From an uncultured Pelagibacteraceae bacterium (GTDB lineage Bacteria; Pseudomonadota; Alphaproteobacteria; Pelagibacterales; Pelagibacteraceae): 64,000 nt of DNA. Position numbers and translations under genes: made by a program. The stretch spans positions 1-64,000 of the forward strand of contig CACMZL010000001.1 in the NCBI GenBank assembly GCA_902618205.1, given 5' to 3'. Positions 19,789 to 29,231 of the stretch are shown here, in pieces. Below the pieces are notes generated by a model. That model was given only the letters and a program-made list of their open reading frames with translations, did no database searches and was not told the origin of the DNA. How positions within the stretch are numbered: the stretch's first letter is position 1; every line of letters begins with the position of its first letter.

Positions 19789-20796
19789 ATGAAAATATTA
19801 ATTGTTACCGATGCTTATTACCCTCAAGTTAATGGTGTTGTAAGAACTCTCCACGAAACTGGTGAAATTCTTAAATCACAAGGTCAAACTATTGAATATA
19901 TTACTCCTCAACAATTTCTTACCGTGCCCATGCCAAAATATAATGAAATTAGATTGTCCTTAAATGTTTGGCCCCGTGTAAGTAACTTAATTAATTCAAT
20001 TAAACCTGATGCAATACATATTGCAACAGAAGGACCCTTAGGGTTTATGGCACGAAGACATTGCATTAAAAATGGCTTAAAATTTACCACAAGTTTTCAC
20101 ACAAGATTTGATAAATACATGAAACTTTATATGCCTATCATTCCAGCTAAATGGTCAGAAAAATTTTTATGCAATTTTCATAATAAAGCTGAAAGAATTT
20201 TAGTAACAACAGAATCTATGCGTGAAGAATTAATTTCTTTAGGTATTGATAACAATAAAATGGTTACATGGACCAGAGGAGGTAATCATGGTGCATTTAA
20301 AAACCCCATTAAGAAAGACTTACCTTATAAAAGACCTATATGGATATATGTTGGAAGAGTTGCTGTTGAAAAAAATATCAAAGCATTTTTAGATTTAGAT
20401 CTTGAAGGTACTAAAATTATAATTGGTAAAGGTCCTGATTTAAACAATTTAAAAAAAAAGTTTCCAAAAGACATTTTTTTAGGTGAGAAAACAAATGGAG
20501 AATTAGCTTCTCATTTTGCATCATCTGATGTTTTTGTATTTCCAAGTAAAACAGATACGTTTGGTATAGTTGTCTTAGAGTCTTTAAATTGTGGCACACC
20601 AGTCGCAGCTTACCCTGTACCGGGACCTAAAGATATATTAGGGGGTACTAATATTGATACTTTAGATAATGATTTGAAAACCTCTGCTTTAAAAGCTTTG
20701 AAGGTAAGTCGTCAAGATTGTCTTGATTTTGCAAAAAAATATTCTTGGGAGGAAACGGCAAAAATATTTTTTGAAAATATTTCACCTAATAATTAA
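19789..20796 (+). CDS. agt: Agt-like GT4 glycosyltransferase for glycolipid synthesis
   Basis: Predicted to add glucose or glucuronate to the diacylglycerol made by PlcP, giving non-phosphorus glycolipids. 335 residues with GT-B architecture: N-terminal DAYYPQVNGVVRTLHETG, TTSFHTRFDKYM, and the C-terminal donor-binding half with YVGRVAVEKNIKAFLDL and the E-x7-E-type segment PSKTDTFGIVVLESLNCGTPV. These are typical of GT4 family (mannosyltransferase/diglycosyl-DAG and Agt-like) enzymes. The 3-base gap to plcP indicates one transcript. Sugar donor unknown. Confidence 0.82.
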   Translation: MKILIVTDAYYPQVNGVVRTLHETGEILKSQGQTIEYITPQQFLTVPMPKYNEIRLSLNVWPRVSNLINSIKPDAIHIATEGPLGFMARRHCIKNGLKFTTSFHTRFDKYMKLYMPIIPAKWSEKFLCNFHNKAERILVTTESMREELISLGIDNNKMVTWTRGGNHGAFKNPIKKDLPYKRPIWIYVGRVAVEKNIKAFLDLDLEGTKIIIGKGPDLNNLKKKFPKDIFLGEKTNGELASHFASSDVFVFPSKTDTFGIVVLESLNCGTPVAAYPVPGPKDILGGTNIDTLDNDLKTSALKALKVSRQDCLDFAKKYSWEETAKIFFENISPNN

Positions 20797-20830
20797 AGAC
20801 AATATACATTACATTTGTTAAAACATATCC

Positions 20831-21979
20831 ATGTTTTGGGCAGAGTTGATACTTATAGTTATAATAATCATTTTATTATATTTTTTATTTAAAAAAAATA
20901 TTAAGCCAGAAAACACAGCACCAGTTGTAAACAAGACTAATAAGGATGATTTAGGAAAAAGAGTAATTATTGAAGAATTAGAAGATCAATTCTTTGCTTT
21001 AGATAAATATAATTTAATCAAATATCTAAACAAAAGTGCAAAACAACGTTTTGGAGAAAACCTAATTGATAAAAATATTTCAAGTGTAATTAGAGATACA
21101 AAATTATTAGAAACGATTGAAGAGGCTATCAAAGATCAAACTACAAAAAATGTCAATGTAGAAATAAATTTACCATCTTATCAACTTTACAAAATCTATG
21201 TTATTCCTGGTCCGACCCATTTGTTTCCAGAAATAAACTCTGTCGTATTGTTTCTAAAAGATTTTACAGAAATAACAAAAGCACAAAAACTAAAAACTGA
21301 TTTTGTTGCAAATGTGAGTCATGAATTAAGAACACCTTTAGTTTCGATTAAAGGTTCGTTAGAAACTATTCTTGGACCAGCTTCAAAAGACCAAGAGGCG
21401 CAAAAAAAATTTATGTCTATCATGTCTGATCAAGTATTAAGAATGGAAAACCTAATCAATGATTTATTGATTTTAAGTAGAATAGAATTGGAAGAACATA
21501 TCAAGCCTAATAAAATTGTGAGCTTAAATGATCTTTTTACAAATATTAAAAGTAACTTTGAATTAATTCTTAAAAAAAAGAAAATCAATTTACATATTGA
21601 ACTTATGGAACCAACCTTAGTTTTTGGTGATAATGATAAATTGTTAACTGTATTTTCAAATTTAATTGATAATTCAATTAAATATTCACAAGATGGAAAA
21701 AATATATACGTAAAAAGTCAAATCAGTGAAGGTAAATTAATTGATAAAAATATTGCCATTATCATTAAAGATGAAGGTGTTGGAATACCTCACCAGCTAA
21801 TTCCAAGAATAACTGAAAGATTTTTTAGAGTAGATACAGAAAAAAGTAAAAAGGTTGGTGGTACAGGTTTAGGTTTAGCTATAATGAAACATATTATATC
21901 TCAACACAGAGGTGACTATGAGATTCTCAGTAAAGTTAATGAAGGTACTGAAATTAAGATATATCTTCCAACAAAATAA
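20831..21979 (+). CDS. phoR: Phosphate regulon sensor histidine kinase PhoR
   Basis: Senses phosphate status through PstSCAB/PhoU and phosphorylates PhoB. 382 residues: one N-terminal membrane helix (about 4-20), a PAS-like region (about 45-145), HisKA with NVSHELRTPLVSIKGSLE (His near 164), and HATPase motifs NLIDNSIKYS, DEGVGIP and GTGLGLAIMKHI. This single-helix design is typical of PhoR. It follows agt by 34 bases, so it may share the plcP-agt transcript, although phoB lies 6 kb downstream beyond pst. A weak hairpin follows. Confidence 0.92.
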   Translation: MFWAELILIVIIIILLYFLFKKNIKPENTAPVVNKTNKDDLGKRVIIEELEDQFFALDKYNLIKYLNKSAKQRFGENLIDKNISSVIRDTKLLETIEEAIKDQTTKNVNVEINLPSYQLYKIYVIPGPTHLFPEINSVVLFLKDFTEITKAQKLKTDFVANVSHELRTPLVSIKGSLETILGPASKDQEAQKKFMSIMSDQVLRMENLINDLLILSRIELEEHIKPNKIVSLNDLFTNIKSNFELILKKKKINLHIELMEPTLVFGDNDKLLTVFSNLIDNSIKYSQDGKNIYVKSQISEGKLIDKNIAIIIKDEGVGIPHQLIPRITERFFRVDTEKSKKVGGTGLGLAIMKHIISQHRGDYEILSKVNEGTEIKIYLPTK

Positions 21980-22019
21980 TTAATTTAAAAAATTGTTTAA
22001 AATTAACTCTTATTCAACC

Positions 22020-22040
22020 AAGATTTAACAAATCTTTTGT
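22020..22040 (+). terminator. Possible weak terminator after phoR
   Basis: Perfect 7-bp stem AAGATTT/AAATCTT with a 3-base loop (22020-22036), followed by a short T-rich stretch interrupted by G. It is weak, and could equally be a leader structure of the following gene. Confidence 0.35.
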
Positions 22041-22073
22041 TGATTCGTATCTTAGTTTATTTAAAATTAATTT

Positions 22074-22682
22074 ATGATTAAGATATTACATAGTATTTTA
22101 ATTATTATTTTTTTTTTAATGTCGATCATTACTAAAAGTAATGCATCAGATATTTCTACAATTTTAAGAAACCAGCAATTAACTGTTTTTGATATTGGTA
22201 TATTTAGATTACAGGAAGACTTAAAAAGTTCATATCCTGAAATAAAAAAACATAAAGATGTACCGTATGAAGATATATATATAGATGTTCTCAGTTCCTA
22301 TTGGAGAAATACAGTAGATTTAATTGTTTCAATTCCAGTAAATGAAAATTTAAAAAAAGAGAACTACATGTCAGATTCATTGAGATGTCGAAACATATTT
22401 AATTCTGTTAGAGATCATTTACTGAGAAATGAAAATATGAGTAATTATAGGTTTACTATGGCGACAAGCTATTTAACATCTATTTTTTCTACTCCTACTA
22501 GTTGGCCAAAATGGCGTTATGACCAAAGTATTCTTGAGGAATTAGTTAATTTGGTAAAACTGGAAGTTGTCTTAAGACCAACCCCAGATCTTGCTTTTAA
22601 GGATAACGTAAATCCAGTTTCATGCAAAGGTGGTCTAGAAACTGAAAATAGTGAGATTATTGTCTCAATGAAATACAACTAA
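22074..22682 (+). CDS. Secreted/periplasmic protein of unknown function in the pho island
   Basis: 202-residue protein not recognised by family. The first 25 residues form a Sec signal peptide (IKILHSILIIIFF core, cleavage near KSNAS), so the mature protein is about 177 residues in the periplasm or outside. Two cysteines in the mature part (LRCRNIF near 109 and VSCKGG near 183) could form a disulfide. The rest is mixed helix/strand with a SYWRNTVDL segment and no lipobox or membrane anchor. It sits alone between phoR and the pstS Pho box; no Pho box was seen directly before it. Function cannot be assigned. Confidence 0.75.
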   Translation: MIKILHSILIIIFFLMSIITKSNASDISTILRNQQLTVFDIGIFRLQEDLKSSYPEIKKHKDVPYEDIYIDVLSSYWRNTVDLIVSIPVNENLKKENYMSDSLRCRNIFNSVRDHLLRNENMSNYRFTMATSYLTSIFSTPTSWPKWRYDQSILEELVNLVKLEVVLRPTPDLAFKDNVNPVSCKGGLETENSEIIVSMKYN

Positions 22683-22703
22683 AAAGTTAGGTTTTTAACA
22701 AAA

Positions 22704-22721
22704 CTGTAATAATTCTGTAAT
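22704..22721 (+). promoter_or_regulatory. Pho box upstream of pstS
   Basis: CTGTAAT-AATT-CTGTAAT: a perfect 7+4+7 direct repeat, with the PhoB-site spacing (11-base period) and a good match to the CTGTCAT consensus half. It ends 70 bases before the pstS ATG, with AT-rich -10-like sequence (TAAATT) about 12 bases beyond. Position and orientation fit PhoB activation of pstSCAB-phoUB. Confidence 0.8.
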
Positions 22722-22791
22722 ATTAAAGATTCAATAAATTTATACGAGTCAGGCATCTTTTAATTAATAAATAACGAAAGGATTAAAGATA

Positions 22792-23823
22792 ATGAAAAAA
22801 CTAACTATAGTGATTGCTTCTTTAGTTGCTCTATCAATAGCAACTGTTGCTCAAGCAAGAGATCAAATTAAGATAGTTGGTTCGTCTACAGTATTCCCTT
22901 ACGCGACTGTTGTTGCTGAAAGATTTGGTGGTTCAGGATTCAAAACTCCTGTAATCGAGTCGACTGGTACTGGTGGAGGAGCTAAACTATTCTGTGCTGG
23001 TGTTGGTGAGCAACATCCAGATATTACAAATGCATCAAGAGCTATGAAAGACAAAGAGAAAGCCCTATGTAAGAAAAATGGTGTAAATGATATTGTTGAG
23101 ATCGTAATTGGTAACGATGGTATTACATTAGCTTACAGCAAAGATGCAAAACCAGTAAACTTTACTAAAGAACAATTATATTTAGCATTAGCTGCTCATA
23201 CAGTAGTTGATGGTAAGTTAGTTCCAAATATTTATAAAACTTGGGACCAAATTGACCCTAGCTTACCAAAACAAAAAATTTCAGTAATGATCCCACCAGG
23301 AACATCAGGAACTAGAGATGCTTGGAATTCTTTAGTAATGAAAAAAGGCATGACTAAAGAAGCTAAAGCTCTTTATAAAGCAGGTTTTGAAGCTGGAAAT
23401 AAAAAATACAAAAAACCACAAAAACTTTACAGAGAAGATGGAGCTGCTATTGAAGTAGGAGAAAACGATAGTTTAATAATCCAAAAGTTAACTCAAGATA
23501 AAGATATGTTTGGTTTCTTTGGTTTCAGCTATTTCTTAGCTGCTAAAGATAAATTACAAGCTGCTAGCATTGATGGTGGACAACCATCATTAGCGTCTAT
23601 TCAAGATTATAGTTATGCTGTTGCTAGACCTTTATTCTTCTATGTGAAAAAAGCTCACGTTGGAGTAATTCCAGGATTACATGAGTTTGTGAAAGAATTC
23701 ACAACTAAGAAAGCTATTGGAAAAGGTGGTTACTTAGCAGATATTGGTTTAGTTCCATTAGACTCTAAGTTGTATAAAACAACTAGAACTAATGCTACGA
23801 AGCTAGTTGCTATGGGTAATTAA
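22792..23823 (+). CDS. pstS: Phosphate ABC transporter substrate-binding protein PstS
   Basis: Periplasmic phosphate receptor. 343 residues: signal peptide MKKLTIVIASLVALSIATVAQA cut before RDQ, then the phosphate-binding motifs IVGSSTVFPY, ESTGTGGG and PPGTSGTRDAW, with residues contacting phosphate in each. Length and motif order fit the PstS/PstS-like group of alphaproteobacteria. Strong Shine-Dalgarno (GAAAGGATTAAAG region) and the perfect Pho box upstream suggest strong induction at low phosphate. A terminator after the gene limits read-through to pstC. Its ligand class also includes arsenate, although PstS usually discriminates against it. Confidence 0.95.
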   Translation: MKKLTIVIASLVALSIATVAQARDQIKIVGSSTVFPYATVVAERFGGSGFKTPVIESTGTGGGAKLFCAGVGEQHPDITNASRAMKDKEKALCKKNGVNDIVEIVIGNDGITLAYSKDAKPVNFTKEQLYLALAAHTVVDGKLVPNIYKTWDQIDPSLPKQKISVMIPPGTSGTRDAWNSLVMKKGMTKEAKALYKAGFEAGNKKYKKPQKLYREDGAAIEVGENDSLIIQKLTQDKDMFGFFGFSYFLAAKDKLQAASIDGGQPSLASIQDYSYAVARPLFFYVKKAHVGVIPGLHEFVKEFTTKKAIGKGGYLADIGLVPLDSKLYKTTRTNATKLVAMGN

Positions 23824-23851
23824 TTATTACTCTGTTAACAAATAATTAAAA

Positions 23852-23880
23852 AGGGGGTCTTTTTAGACCCCTTTTTTTTG
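23852..23880 (+). terminator. Rho-independent terminator/attenuator between pstS and pstC
   Basis: GGGGTCT (23854-23860) pairs with AGACCCC (23865-23871) around TTTT, extended by A-T and G-T pairs and followed by a T run. As with aapJ, the binding protein gene is separated from the permease genes. Confidence 0.85.
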
Positions 23881-23914
23881 AAATAAGAGTAAAGTCCTCA
23901 ATAAAGGAGATTCT

Positions 23915-25300
23915 TTGAACTTAATATTGTTTATATTTATTGTTCTTCTGGGTTTCACAAGTTATTATTTTGGACGTAGAAAAGCATATACAATTCAATC
24001 TACAAATAAAAGATTAACTGCATTACCACAATTTTATGGTTATTATCTTGCAATTTGGTGTGCAATACCAGCTTTTATAATTTTTTCTTTATGGGCAATT
24101 TTTGAGCCCACAATTGTAAAACTATTAATCTTAAGTGATTATTCAAATCAAGGTTATCTTGATGATGAATTAAATTTAATTTACGAAAAAACAAAAGCAT
24201 TGTCTCGAGGACAATTTACCGGAGAAATTACACCTTTTATTGAGGCTTCAGCTGAAAAATATTTAAGTCTTCGATCAATAGCTCAAAGTTCAAAAGCTGT
24301 TATAGTATTATCTATAATTATTGCCTCTGTTGCTTACGCTTATAAAAAAATTTCATCTAATTCTAGAACAAGAGAACCAGTTGAAAAATTTTTGAAAGCA
24401 GTTTTATTTACAGCTTCTTTAGCTGCAATATTAACTACTGTTGGAATAGTATTTTCACTTATATTTCAAACTATAGATTTTTTTAAAGTAATTCCATTAT
24501 TTGATTTTGTCTTTGGAACTCATTGGTATCCTGCAAAAGCTTTTGTTAGAGATTCTTCAGAGGCTTTAGATCCAACAATGTACTCCGATACTTTTGGAGC
24601 AGTCCCTATTTTTGCTGGTACTTTTTTTATTGCTTTCATAGCTATGTGTGTTGCTATTCCTATTGGACTAATGAGTGGAATTTATTTGGCTGAGTATGCA
24701 TCAGTTAAAGTTAGACAATACGCAAAACCTTTAATTGAAATTTTAGCTGGTATACCAACAGTTGTTTATGGATTTTTTGCTGCTCTAACAGTTGGACCTT
24801 TTTTAAAGGAAATAGGTAATAGCATGGGTTTAGACGTTTCAGCTGAAAGTGCTTTAGCGGCAGGCGGAGTAATGGGCATTATGATTATACCATTCATTTC
24901 AAGTTTAAGTGACGATGTGATTACAAGTGTACCTCAAAGTTTAAGAGATGGAAGTTACGCTATGGGAGCAACTAAATCAGAAACGATAAAAAAAGTTATT
25001 TTTCCTGCAGCATTACCAGGTATTGTTGGTTCTATTTTATTAGGTGTTTCAAGAGCAATTGGAGAAACAATGATAGTTGTTATGGCCTCTGGTTTGGCTG
25101 CTAATTTAACTTTAAATCCATTAGAATCTACTTCAACAATTACAGCGCAAATTGTTGTAATATTAATTGGAGATCAAGCTTTTGGCGACCCAAAAACGCA
25201 AGCTGCATTTGCTTTAGGTATGTCATTATTTTTAGTAACGCTCTGTTTGAATATTGTGGCCTTAAGAGTAGTTAAAAAATATAGAGAAAAATATGAATAA
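23915..25300 (+). CDS. pstC: Phosphate ABC transporter permease PstC
   Basis: Inner-membrane subunit of the Pst importer. 461 residues, longer than enterobacterial PstC owing to an N-terminal extension with two extra membrane segments, as is usual in alphaproteobacteria. The permease domain shows EILAGIPTVVYGFFA and the EAA loop region RDGSYAMGATKSETIKKVIFPAALPGIVG. Start TTG at 23915, supported by a Shine-Dalgarno AAGGAG at 23904 with 5-base spacing; no better ATG nearby. It overlaps pstA by 8 bases. Confidence 0.95.
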   Translation: MNLILFIFIVLLGFTSYYFGRRKAYTIQSTNKRLTALPQFYGYYLAIWCAIPAFIIFSLWAIFEPTIVKLLILSDYSNQGYLDDELNLIYEKTKALSRGQFTGEITPFIEASAEKYLSLRSIAQSSKAVIVLSIIIASVAYAYKKISSNSRTREPVEKFLKAVLFTASLAAILTTVGIVFSLIFQTIDFFKVIPLFDFVFGTHWYPAKAFVRDSSEALDPTMYSDTFGAVPIFAGTFFIAFIAMCVAIPIGLMSGIYLAEYASVKVRQYAKPLIEILAGIPTVVYGFFAALTVGPFLKEIGNSMGLDVSAESALAAGGVMGIMIIPFISSLSDDVITSVPQSLRDGSYAMGATKSETIKKVIFPAALPGIVGSILLGVSRAIGETMIVVMASGLAANLTLNPLESTSTITAQIVVILIGDQAFGDPKTQAAFALGMSLFLVTLCLNIVALRVVKKYREKYE

Positions 25301-26561
25301 AAATAAAGAACAATTATTAAATAAAAGATATAAAGCTGAAAAGAGATTTCGATTATACGGTCAAGGTGCAATTTTTATGGCACTTTTATTTTTAACAATC
25401 TTTATTTTTAAAATTTTTTCGACAGGCTATTCAGCCTTTCAAAAAACTTGGCTTATTGTTCCAGTTACTTTTGATGCTGAATTAATGATGTTAGAGCAAA
25501 ATCCTTCTAAAGAGGATTTAAAAGATGCTGATTATTACGATATAGCATTAAAATCAATGGCTGATTTGGATCCAAATGCTAATGAGGATCAAAAAAATGA
25601 GCTGAAGAGAATGGTCTCTTACTTTTTCGAAAGAGAGATTAAAAGGGAACTTTTAAACGACCCCTCATTAATTGGAAAAACTAAAGATGTTTATTTAACT
25701 GCCTCAGATGATTTAGATCAAGTATTTAAAGGCAATTATCCAAGAGATTTACCTGAAGATCAAAGAAGAGTTACGGATTATCAATTAAAGATTTTTGATC
25801 AACTTGTAGAACTAGGAAAAGTTGAAAGTAAATTCAATTTAAGTTTTTTTACATATCCTGATTCAAGAGAAGCTGAATTAGCTGGTATAGCAAGCTCATT
25901 TATGGGATCAATTTTTTCTATACTTGTTTGTTTAATGATAGCTTTTCCTGTAGCAGTTCTAGCGGCAATTTATTTAGAGGAATTTGCTCCTAAAAACAGA
26001 TTCACTGATTTTATTGAGGTAAATATAAATAATTTAGCAGCAGTACCTTCAATTGTTTTTGGTCTTTTGGGACTGGGTATTTTACTGGCTGTATTTCAAT
26101 TACCTAGGTCAACACCTCTAGTCGGTGGAATAACTTTATCGTTGATGACTTTACCAACAATTATTATTGCTTGTAGAGCATCTTTAAAAGCAGTTCCTCC
26201 AAGTATAAGAGAGGCAGCACTTGCAATGGGTGCTAGTAAAATGCAAACTACAATGCATCATACAGTTCCGTTATCTATGCCAGGGACTTTATCCGGTACA
26301 ATAATTGGTTTGGCCCAAGCTTTAGGTGAGACCGCACCTTTGATATTGATTGGCATGGTGGCTTTTGTAAATACAATACCAGGATCTCCTTTAGATCCAG
26401 CTGCAAGTTTGCCAGTGCAAATTTATATTTGGGCAGAGAGCGCTGAAAGAGGTTTTGTCGAGAAAGTTTCTGCCTGTATTATGGTTCTATTAGGATTTTT
26501 AATTATAATGAACTTATTTGCACAAATAATTAGACATAAATTTGAAAAAAAATGGAGTTAA
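25293..26561 (+). CDS. pstA: Phosphate ABC transporter permease PstA
   Basis: Second Pst permease subunit. 422 residues with an N-terminal helix, a large periplasmic insert (about 55-195, acidic, with DPNANEDQ and DLPEDQRR segments), and the C-terminal permease core with [17 protein letters not shown] and the EAA loop [26 protein letters not shown]. The long periplasmic loop is characteristic of the alphaproteobacterial PstA subtype. Overlaps pstC by 8 bases and is followed one base later by pstB. Confidence 0.95.
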   Translation: MNKNKEQLLNKRYKAEKRFRLYGQGAIFMALLFLTIFIFKIFSTGYSAFQKTWLIVPVTFDAELMMLEQNPSKEDLKDADYYDIALKSMADLDPNANEDQKNELKRMVSYFFEREIKRELLNDPSLIGKTKDVYLTASDDLDQVFKGNYPRDLPEDQRRVTDYQLKIFDQLVELGKVESKFNLSFFTYPDSREAELAGIASSFMGSIFSILVCLMIAFPVAVLAAIYLEEFAPKNRFTDFIEVNINNLAAVPSIVFGLLGLGILLAVFQLPRSTPLVGGITLSLMTLPTIIIACRASLKAVPPSIREAALAMGASKMQTTMHHTVPLSMPGTLSGTIIGLAQALGETAPLILIGMVAFVNTIPGSPLDPAASLPVQIYIWAESAERGFVEKVSACIMVLLGFLIIMNLFAQIIRHKFEKKWS

Positions 26562-26562
26562 G

Positions 26563-27318
26563 ATGATAAAGATAAATTCAAAAAATGTAGATGTTTACTA
26601 TGGAAAAAAACAAGCTCTATTCAATATAAATTTAGATATTGAAGAAAATCAAGTTACAGCACTGATTGGGCCTTCAGGTTGTGGTAAATCTACTTTTTTA
26701 AGATGTCTAAACCGAATGAATGACGTAATTGATATATGTAGAGTAAAAGGGCAAATTATAATTAATGATTTTGATATCAATGATAAAAGTTGTGATGTTG
26801 TTAGATTAAGAGAAAAAATTGGTATGGTTTTTCAAAAACCAAATCCTTTTCCTAAAACTATTTATGAAAATATTTCTTATGGTCCAACAATTCATGGTAT
26901 GGCTCAATCAAAGAATGAAATGGATGAAATAGTTGAAACTAGCTTAAAAAAGGCAGCATTATGGGAAGAGGTGAAAGATAGACTTCATGAACCAGGTACT
27001 GGTTTGTCTGGTGGACAACAACAAAGATTATGTATAGCAAGGGCAATTTCAGTTAAACCTGAAGTTATTCTAATGGACGAGCCTTGTTCTGCTTTAGATC
27101 CTATTGCTACAGCTCAAATAGAAGAACTAATTGATGAGTTAAAAAAAGACCATACTATTATAATAGTCACTCACTCAATGGCACAAGCTGCAAGAGTTTC
27201 TCAAAATACAGGTTTTTTTCACCTTGGAGAATTGATAGAACATGGTTCTACTGATAAAATATTTAAGAATCCAGAAAACAAAAAAACTCAGGATTATATC
27301 ACAGGGAGGTTTGGATAA
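26563..27318 (+). CDS. pstB: Phosphate ABC transporter ATP-binding protein PstB
   Basis: ATPase of the Pst system, also part of the PhoR signalling complex. 251 residues from ATG at 26563: Walker [11 protein letters not shown]-loop [18 protein letters not shown], signature [15 protein letters not shown], Walker [14 protein letters not shown], switch region [12 protein letters not shown]. All are diagnostic of PstB. This ATG has GGAG about 5 bases upstream; a longer TTG start inside pstA is possible but unlikely. One-base overlap with phoU. Confidence 0.96.
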   Translation: MIKINSKNVDVYYGKKQALFNINLDIEENQVTALIGPSGCGKSTFLRCLNRMNDVIDICRVKGQIIINDFDINDKSCDVVRLREKIGMVFQKPNPFPKTIYENISYGPTIHGMAQSKNEMDEIVETSLKKAALWEEVKDRLHEPGTGLSGGQQQRLCIARAISVKPEVILMDEPCSALDPIATAQIEELIDELKKDHTIIIVTHSMAQAARVSQNTGFFHLGELIEHGSTDKIFKNPENKKTQDYITGRFG

Positions 27319-28025
27319 TGACCGAAGCACCACATACAGTAAAGTCTTACGAAGAAGAACTTAAAAATTTAAATAGCAATATAATTAAAATGGGTGGATT
27401 TTGTGAAGAAGCTTTGGGTAAAGCTATTCAAGCAATTACTACAAGAAATAGTGATAATGCTGAGGCAGTAATTAAAGATGATGAAAAAATTGATAAATTT
27501 GAGACTTTAATTGAACAGCAAGTAGTAAATTTAATTGCTTTAAGACAACCTATGGCCATAGATCTTAGAGAAACAGTCACTGCTTTAAAGATATCTTCTG
27601 ACCTTGAGAGAATAGGTGATTTAGCAAAAAATATTTCTAAAAGAACTCTTTTGTTAAATGAAAATTTACCAAAAAATTTAGTAGATGCTATTATAAGAGT
27701 ATCTTCGGATGTTCAAAAACAATTGAAATCAATATTAGATGCATATTTAGAAAGATCTTCGAGTATGGCAATTAATGTATGGGAAAGCGACGAACAAATT
27801 GATGATTTAACAAATTTATGCATGCAAGAAGTGATTAGATATTTAAAAGATAACGAAAATAACTTAAGTGATGGAACCCACTTATTATTTGTAACTAAAA
27901 ATATAGAGAGAATAGGTGATCATACAACCAACATTGCTGAGCAAGTATATTATTTAGTTAAGGGAGAATATCTAGAGGGTGATCGACCAAAAGGCACAGA
28001 ACCTATTGTTACTGGAGAAAAGTAA
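27318..28025 (+). CDS. phoU: Phosphate signalling protein PhoU
   Basis: Cytoplasmic adaptor that couples PstSCAB to PhoR and keeps the Pho response off at high phosphate. 235 residues of two PhoU three-helix bundles (about 20-108 and 122-210), each with a family motif: DLERIGDLAKNI and NIERIGDHTTNIAE, whose acidic residues bind metal clusters. Translationally coupled to pstB and 3 bases before phoB. Confidence 0.95.
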   Translation: MTEAPHTVKSYEEELKNLNSNIIKMGGFCEEALGKAIQAITTRNSDNAEAVIKDDEKIDKFETLIEQQVVNLIALRQPMAIDLRETVTALKISSDLERIGDLAKNISKRTLLLNENLPKNLVDAIIRVSSDVQKQLKSILDAYLERSSSMAINVWESDEQIDDLTNLCMQEVIRYLKDNENNLSDGTHLLFVTKNIERIGDHTTNIAEQVYYLVKGEYLEGDRPKGTEPIVTGEK

Positions 28026-28028
28026 AAT

Positions 28029-28712
28029 ATGTCGGCTCATATTTTTATAGCTGAGGACGAGGCTGCTATAATAACTCTACTAAAGTATAACCTTGAAAAA
28101 GAAGGTTACAAAGTAAGTTTCTGTGAAAATGGTGAAGATGCGCTTAAACAAATTAAAGATAAGCTTCCTGACTTAATATTAATGGATTGGATGTTGCCCG
28201 ATTTGTCAGGCGTTGAAATATGTAAAAATTTAAAAAAAGACAAAAAGCATAATGACATACCAGTAATAATGTTAACAGCAAAAGGCGAGGAGGAGGACAA
28301 ATTAAGAGCTTTTGATACAGGTGCAGATGATTATGTAACAAAACCATTTAGTCAAAAAGAACTTAATGCAAGAATTAAATCATTACTCAGAAGATCAAAA
28401 CCACAATCCACCGTTGATGTTGTTGAGTTTACAGATCTAAAAATAGATAGAATAACAAAAAGAGTTTATAGAAATAACATTGAAATATCTCTAGGACCTA
28501 CAGAATTTAAATTATTAGATTTTTTTATCAAAAATCCAAAAAGGGTATATTCAAGAGAACAACTCTTAAACAATGTTTGGGGAGAAAATATTTACGTTGA
28601 AACTAGAACTGTCGATGTGCATATCAGAAGATTAAGACAGGCTATTAATATAGATAATACTAAGCCTTTAATTAGAACTGTAAGATCAGCAGGTTATTCT
28701 TTAGAATCTTGA
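28029..28712 (+). CDS. phoB: Phosphate regulon response regulator PhoB
   Basis: OmpR-type transcription factor, the likely ligand of the Pho boxes in this window. 227 residues: receiver (about 4-120) with EDEAAI, phospho-acceptor DWMLPD, conserved TAKGEE and the Lys of YVTKPF; C-terminal winged helix (about 130-225) with ETRTVDVHIRRLRQAI and the final RTVRSAGYSL. Its stop overlaps the convergent sixA by 19 bases. Placement after phoU and distant from phoR is common in alphaproteobacteria. Confidence 0.96.
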   Translation: MSAHIFIAEDEAAIITLLKYNLEKEGYKVSFCENGEDALKQIKDKLPDLILMDWMLPDLSGVEICKNLKKDKKHNDIPVIMLTAKGEEEDKLRAFDTGADDYVTKPFSQKELNARIKSLLRRSKPQSTVDVVEFTDLKIDRITKRVYRNNIEISLGPTEFKLLDFFIKNPKRVYSREQLLNNVWGENIYVETRTVDVHIRRLRQAINIDNTKPLIRTVRSAGYSLES

Positions 28713-29218
28713 AGGTCTTTAGGTCTAGTAAATTCTTTAATTAAACCATTTCCATCTAATTTATTCCATTCATTAAAATCAAAATAAATTTTTGCAAATG
28801 CCGATGTCGGAAATTTGTAGTTTAATAATTTAAAATGGTTGTTGTTGTGATTTTTTGTCAGTGATCGTATTAGATTTCTAACAGTAGGTTCATGGTTAAT
28901 TAAAAGCACTGATTTATATTTTTTTGGTATTTTTTTTATTATATCTATAATTTTATCTTCACTTGATAAGTATAATTTTTTTGAAGAAATAATTTTTTTT
29001 GGTTTATCTATTTTTTTTAATAAAATTTTTAAGGTTTTCTTTGTTCTTTTTGATGATGAAAGTAATATGTAATCAAACTTATAATTTTTTTTAACAAAAA
29101 ATTCACAAATCTTTTTTGCATTTTTCTCGCCACGCTTACTTAATGGTCTTTCATGATCATCAAGATTTGGGTGGTCCCAGCTAGATTTTGCATGACGCAT
29201 AACGTATAATTTAAGCAT
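28694..29218 (-). CDS. sixA: SixA-like histidine phosphatase
   Basis: Histidine phosphatase superfamily protein that may remove phosphate from phosphohistidine domains. From ATG at 29216-29218 it has 174 residues and begins MLKLYVMRHAKSSWDHP with the RHG-like catalytic RHA motif, followed by RPLSKRGEKNA, SSSKRTKKTL and the second catalytic His in LLINHEPTVRNLI. An ORF start further upstream (29311) would overlap ppk and has no support. It is convergent with phoB (19-base overlap) and divergent from ppk, only 13 bases between starts. Substrate is not known; an inorganic or nucleotide phosphatase is also possible. Confidence 0.85.
   Translation of the reverse strand: MLKLYVMRHAKSSWDHPNLDDHERPLSKRGEKNAKKICEFFVKKNYKFDYILLSSSKRTKKTLKILLKKIDKPKKIISSKKLYLSSEDKIIDIIKKIPKKYKSVLLINHEPTVRNLIRSLTKNHNNNHFKLLNYKFPTSAFAKIYFDFNEWNKLDGNGLIKEFTRPKDLQDSKE
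29205..29210 (+). promoter_or_regulatory. Candidate -10 element for ppk inside sixA
   Basis: A perfect TATAAT lies 22 bases before the ppk ATG, within the first codons of the divergent sixA gene. A poor -35 (TAGATT) sits at the 17-base distance, so the promoter may be weak or regulator-dependent. Confidence 0.4.
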
Positions 29219-29231
29219 AAATTTTAAATAT

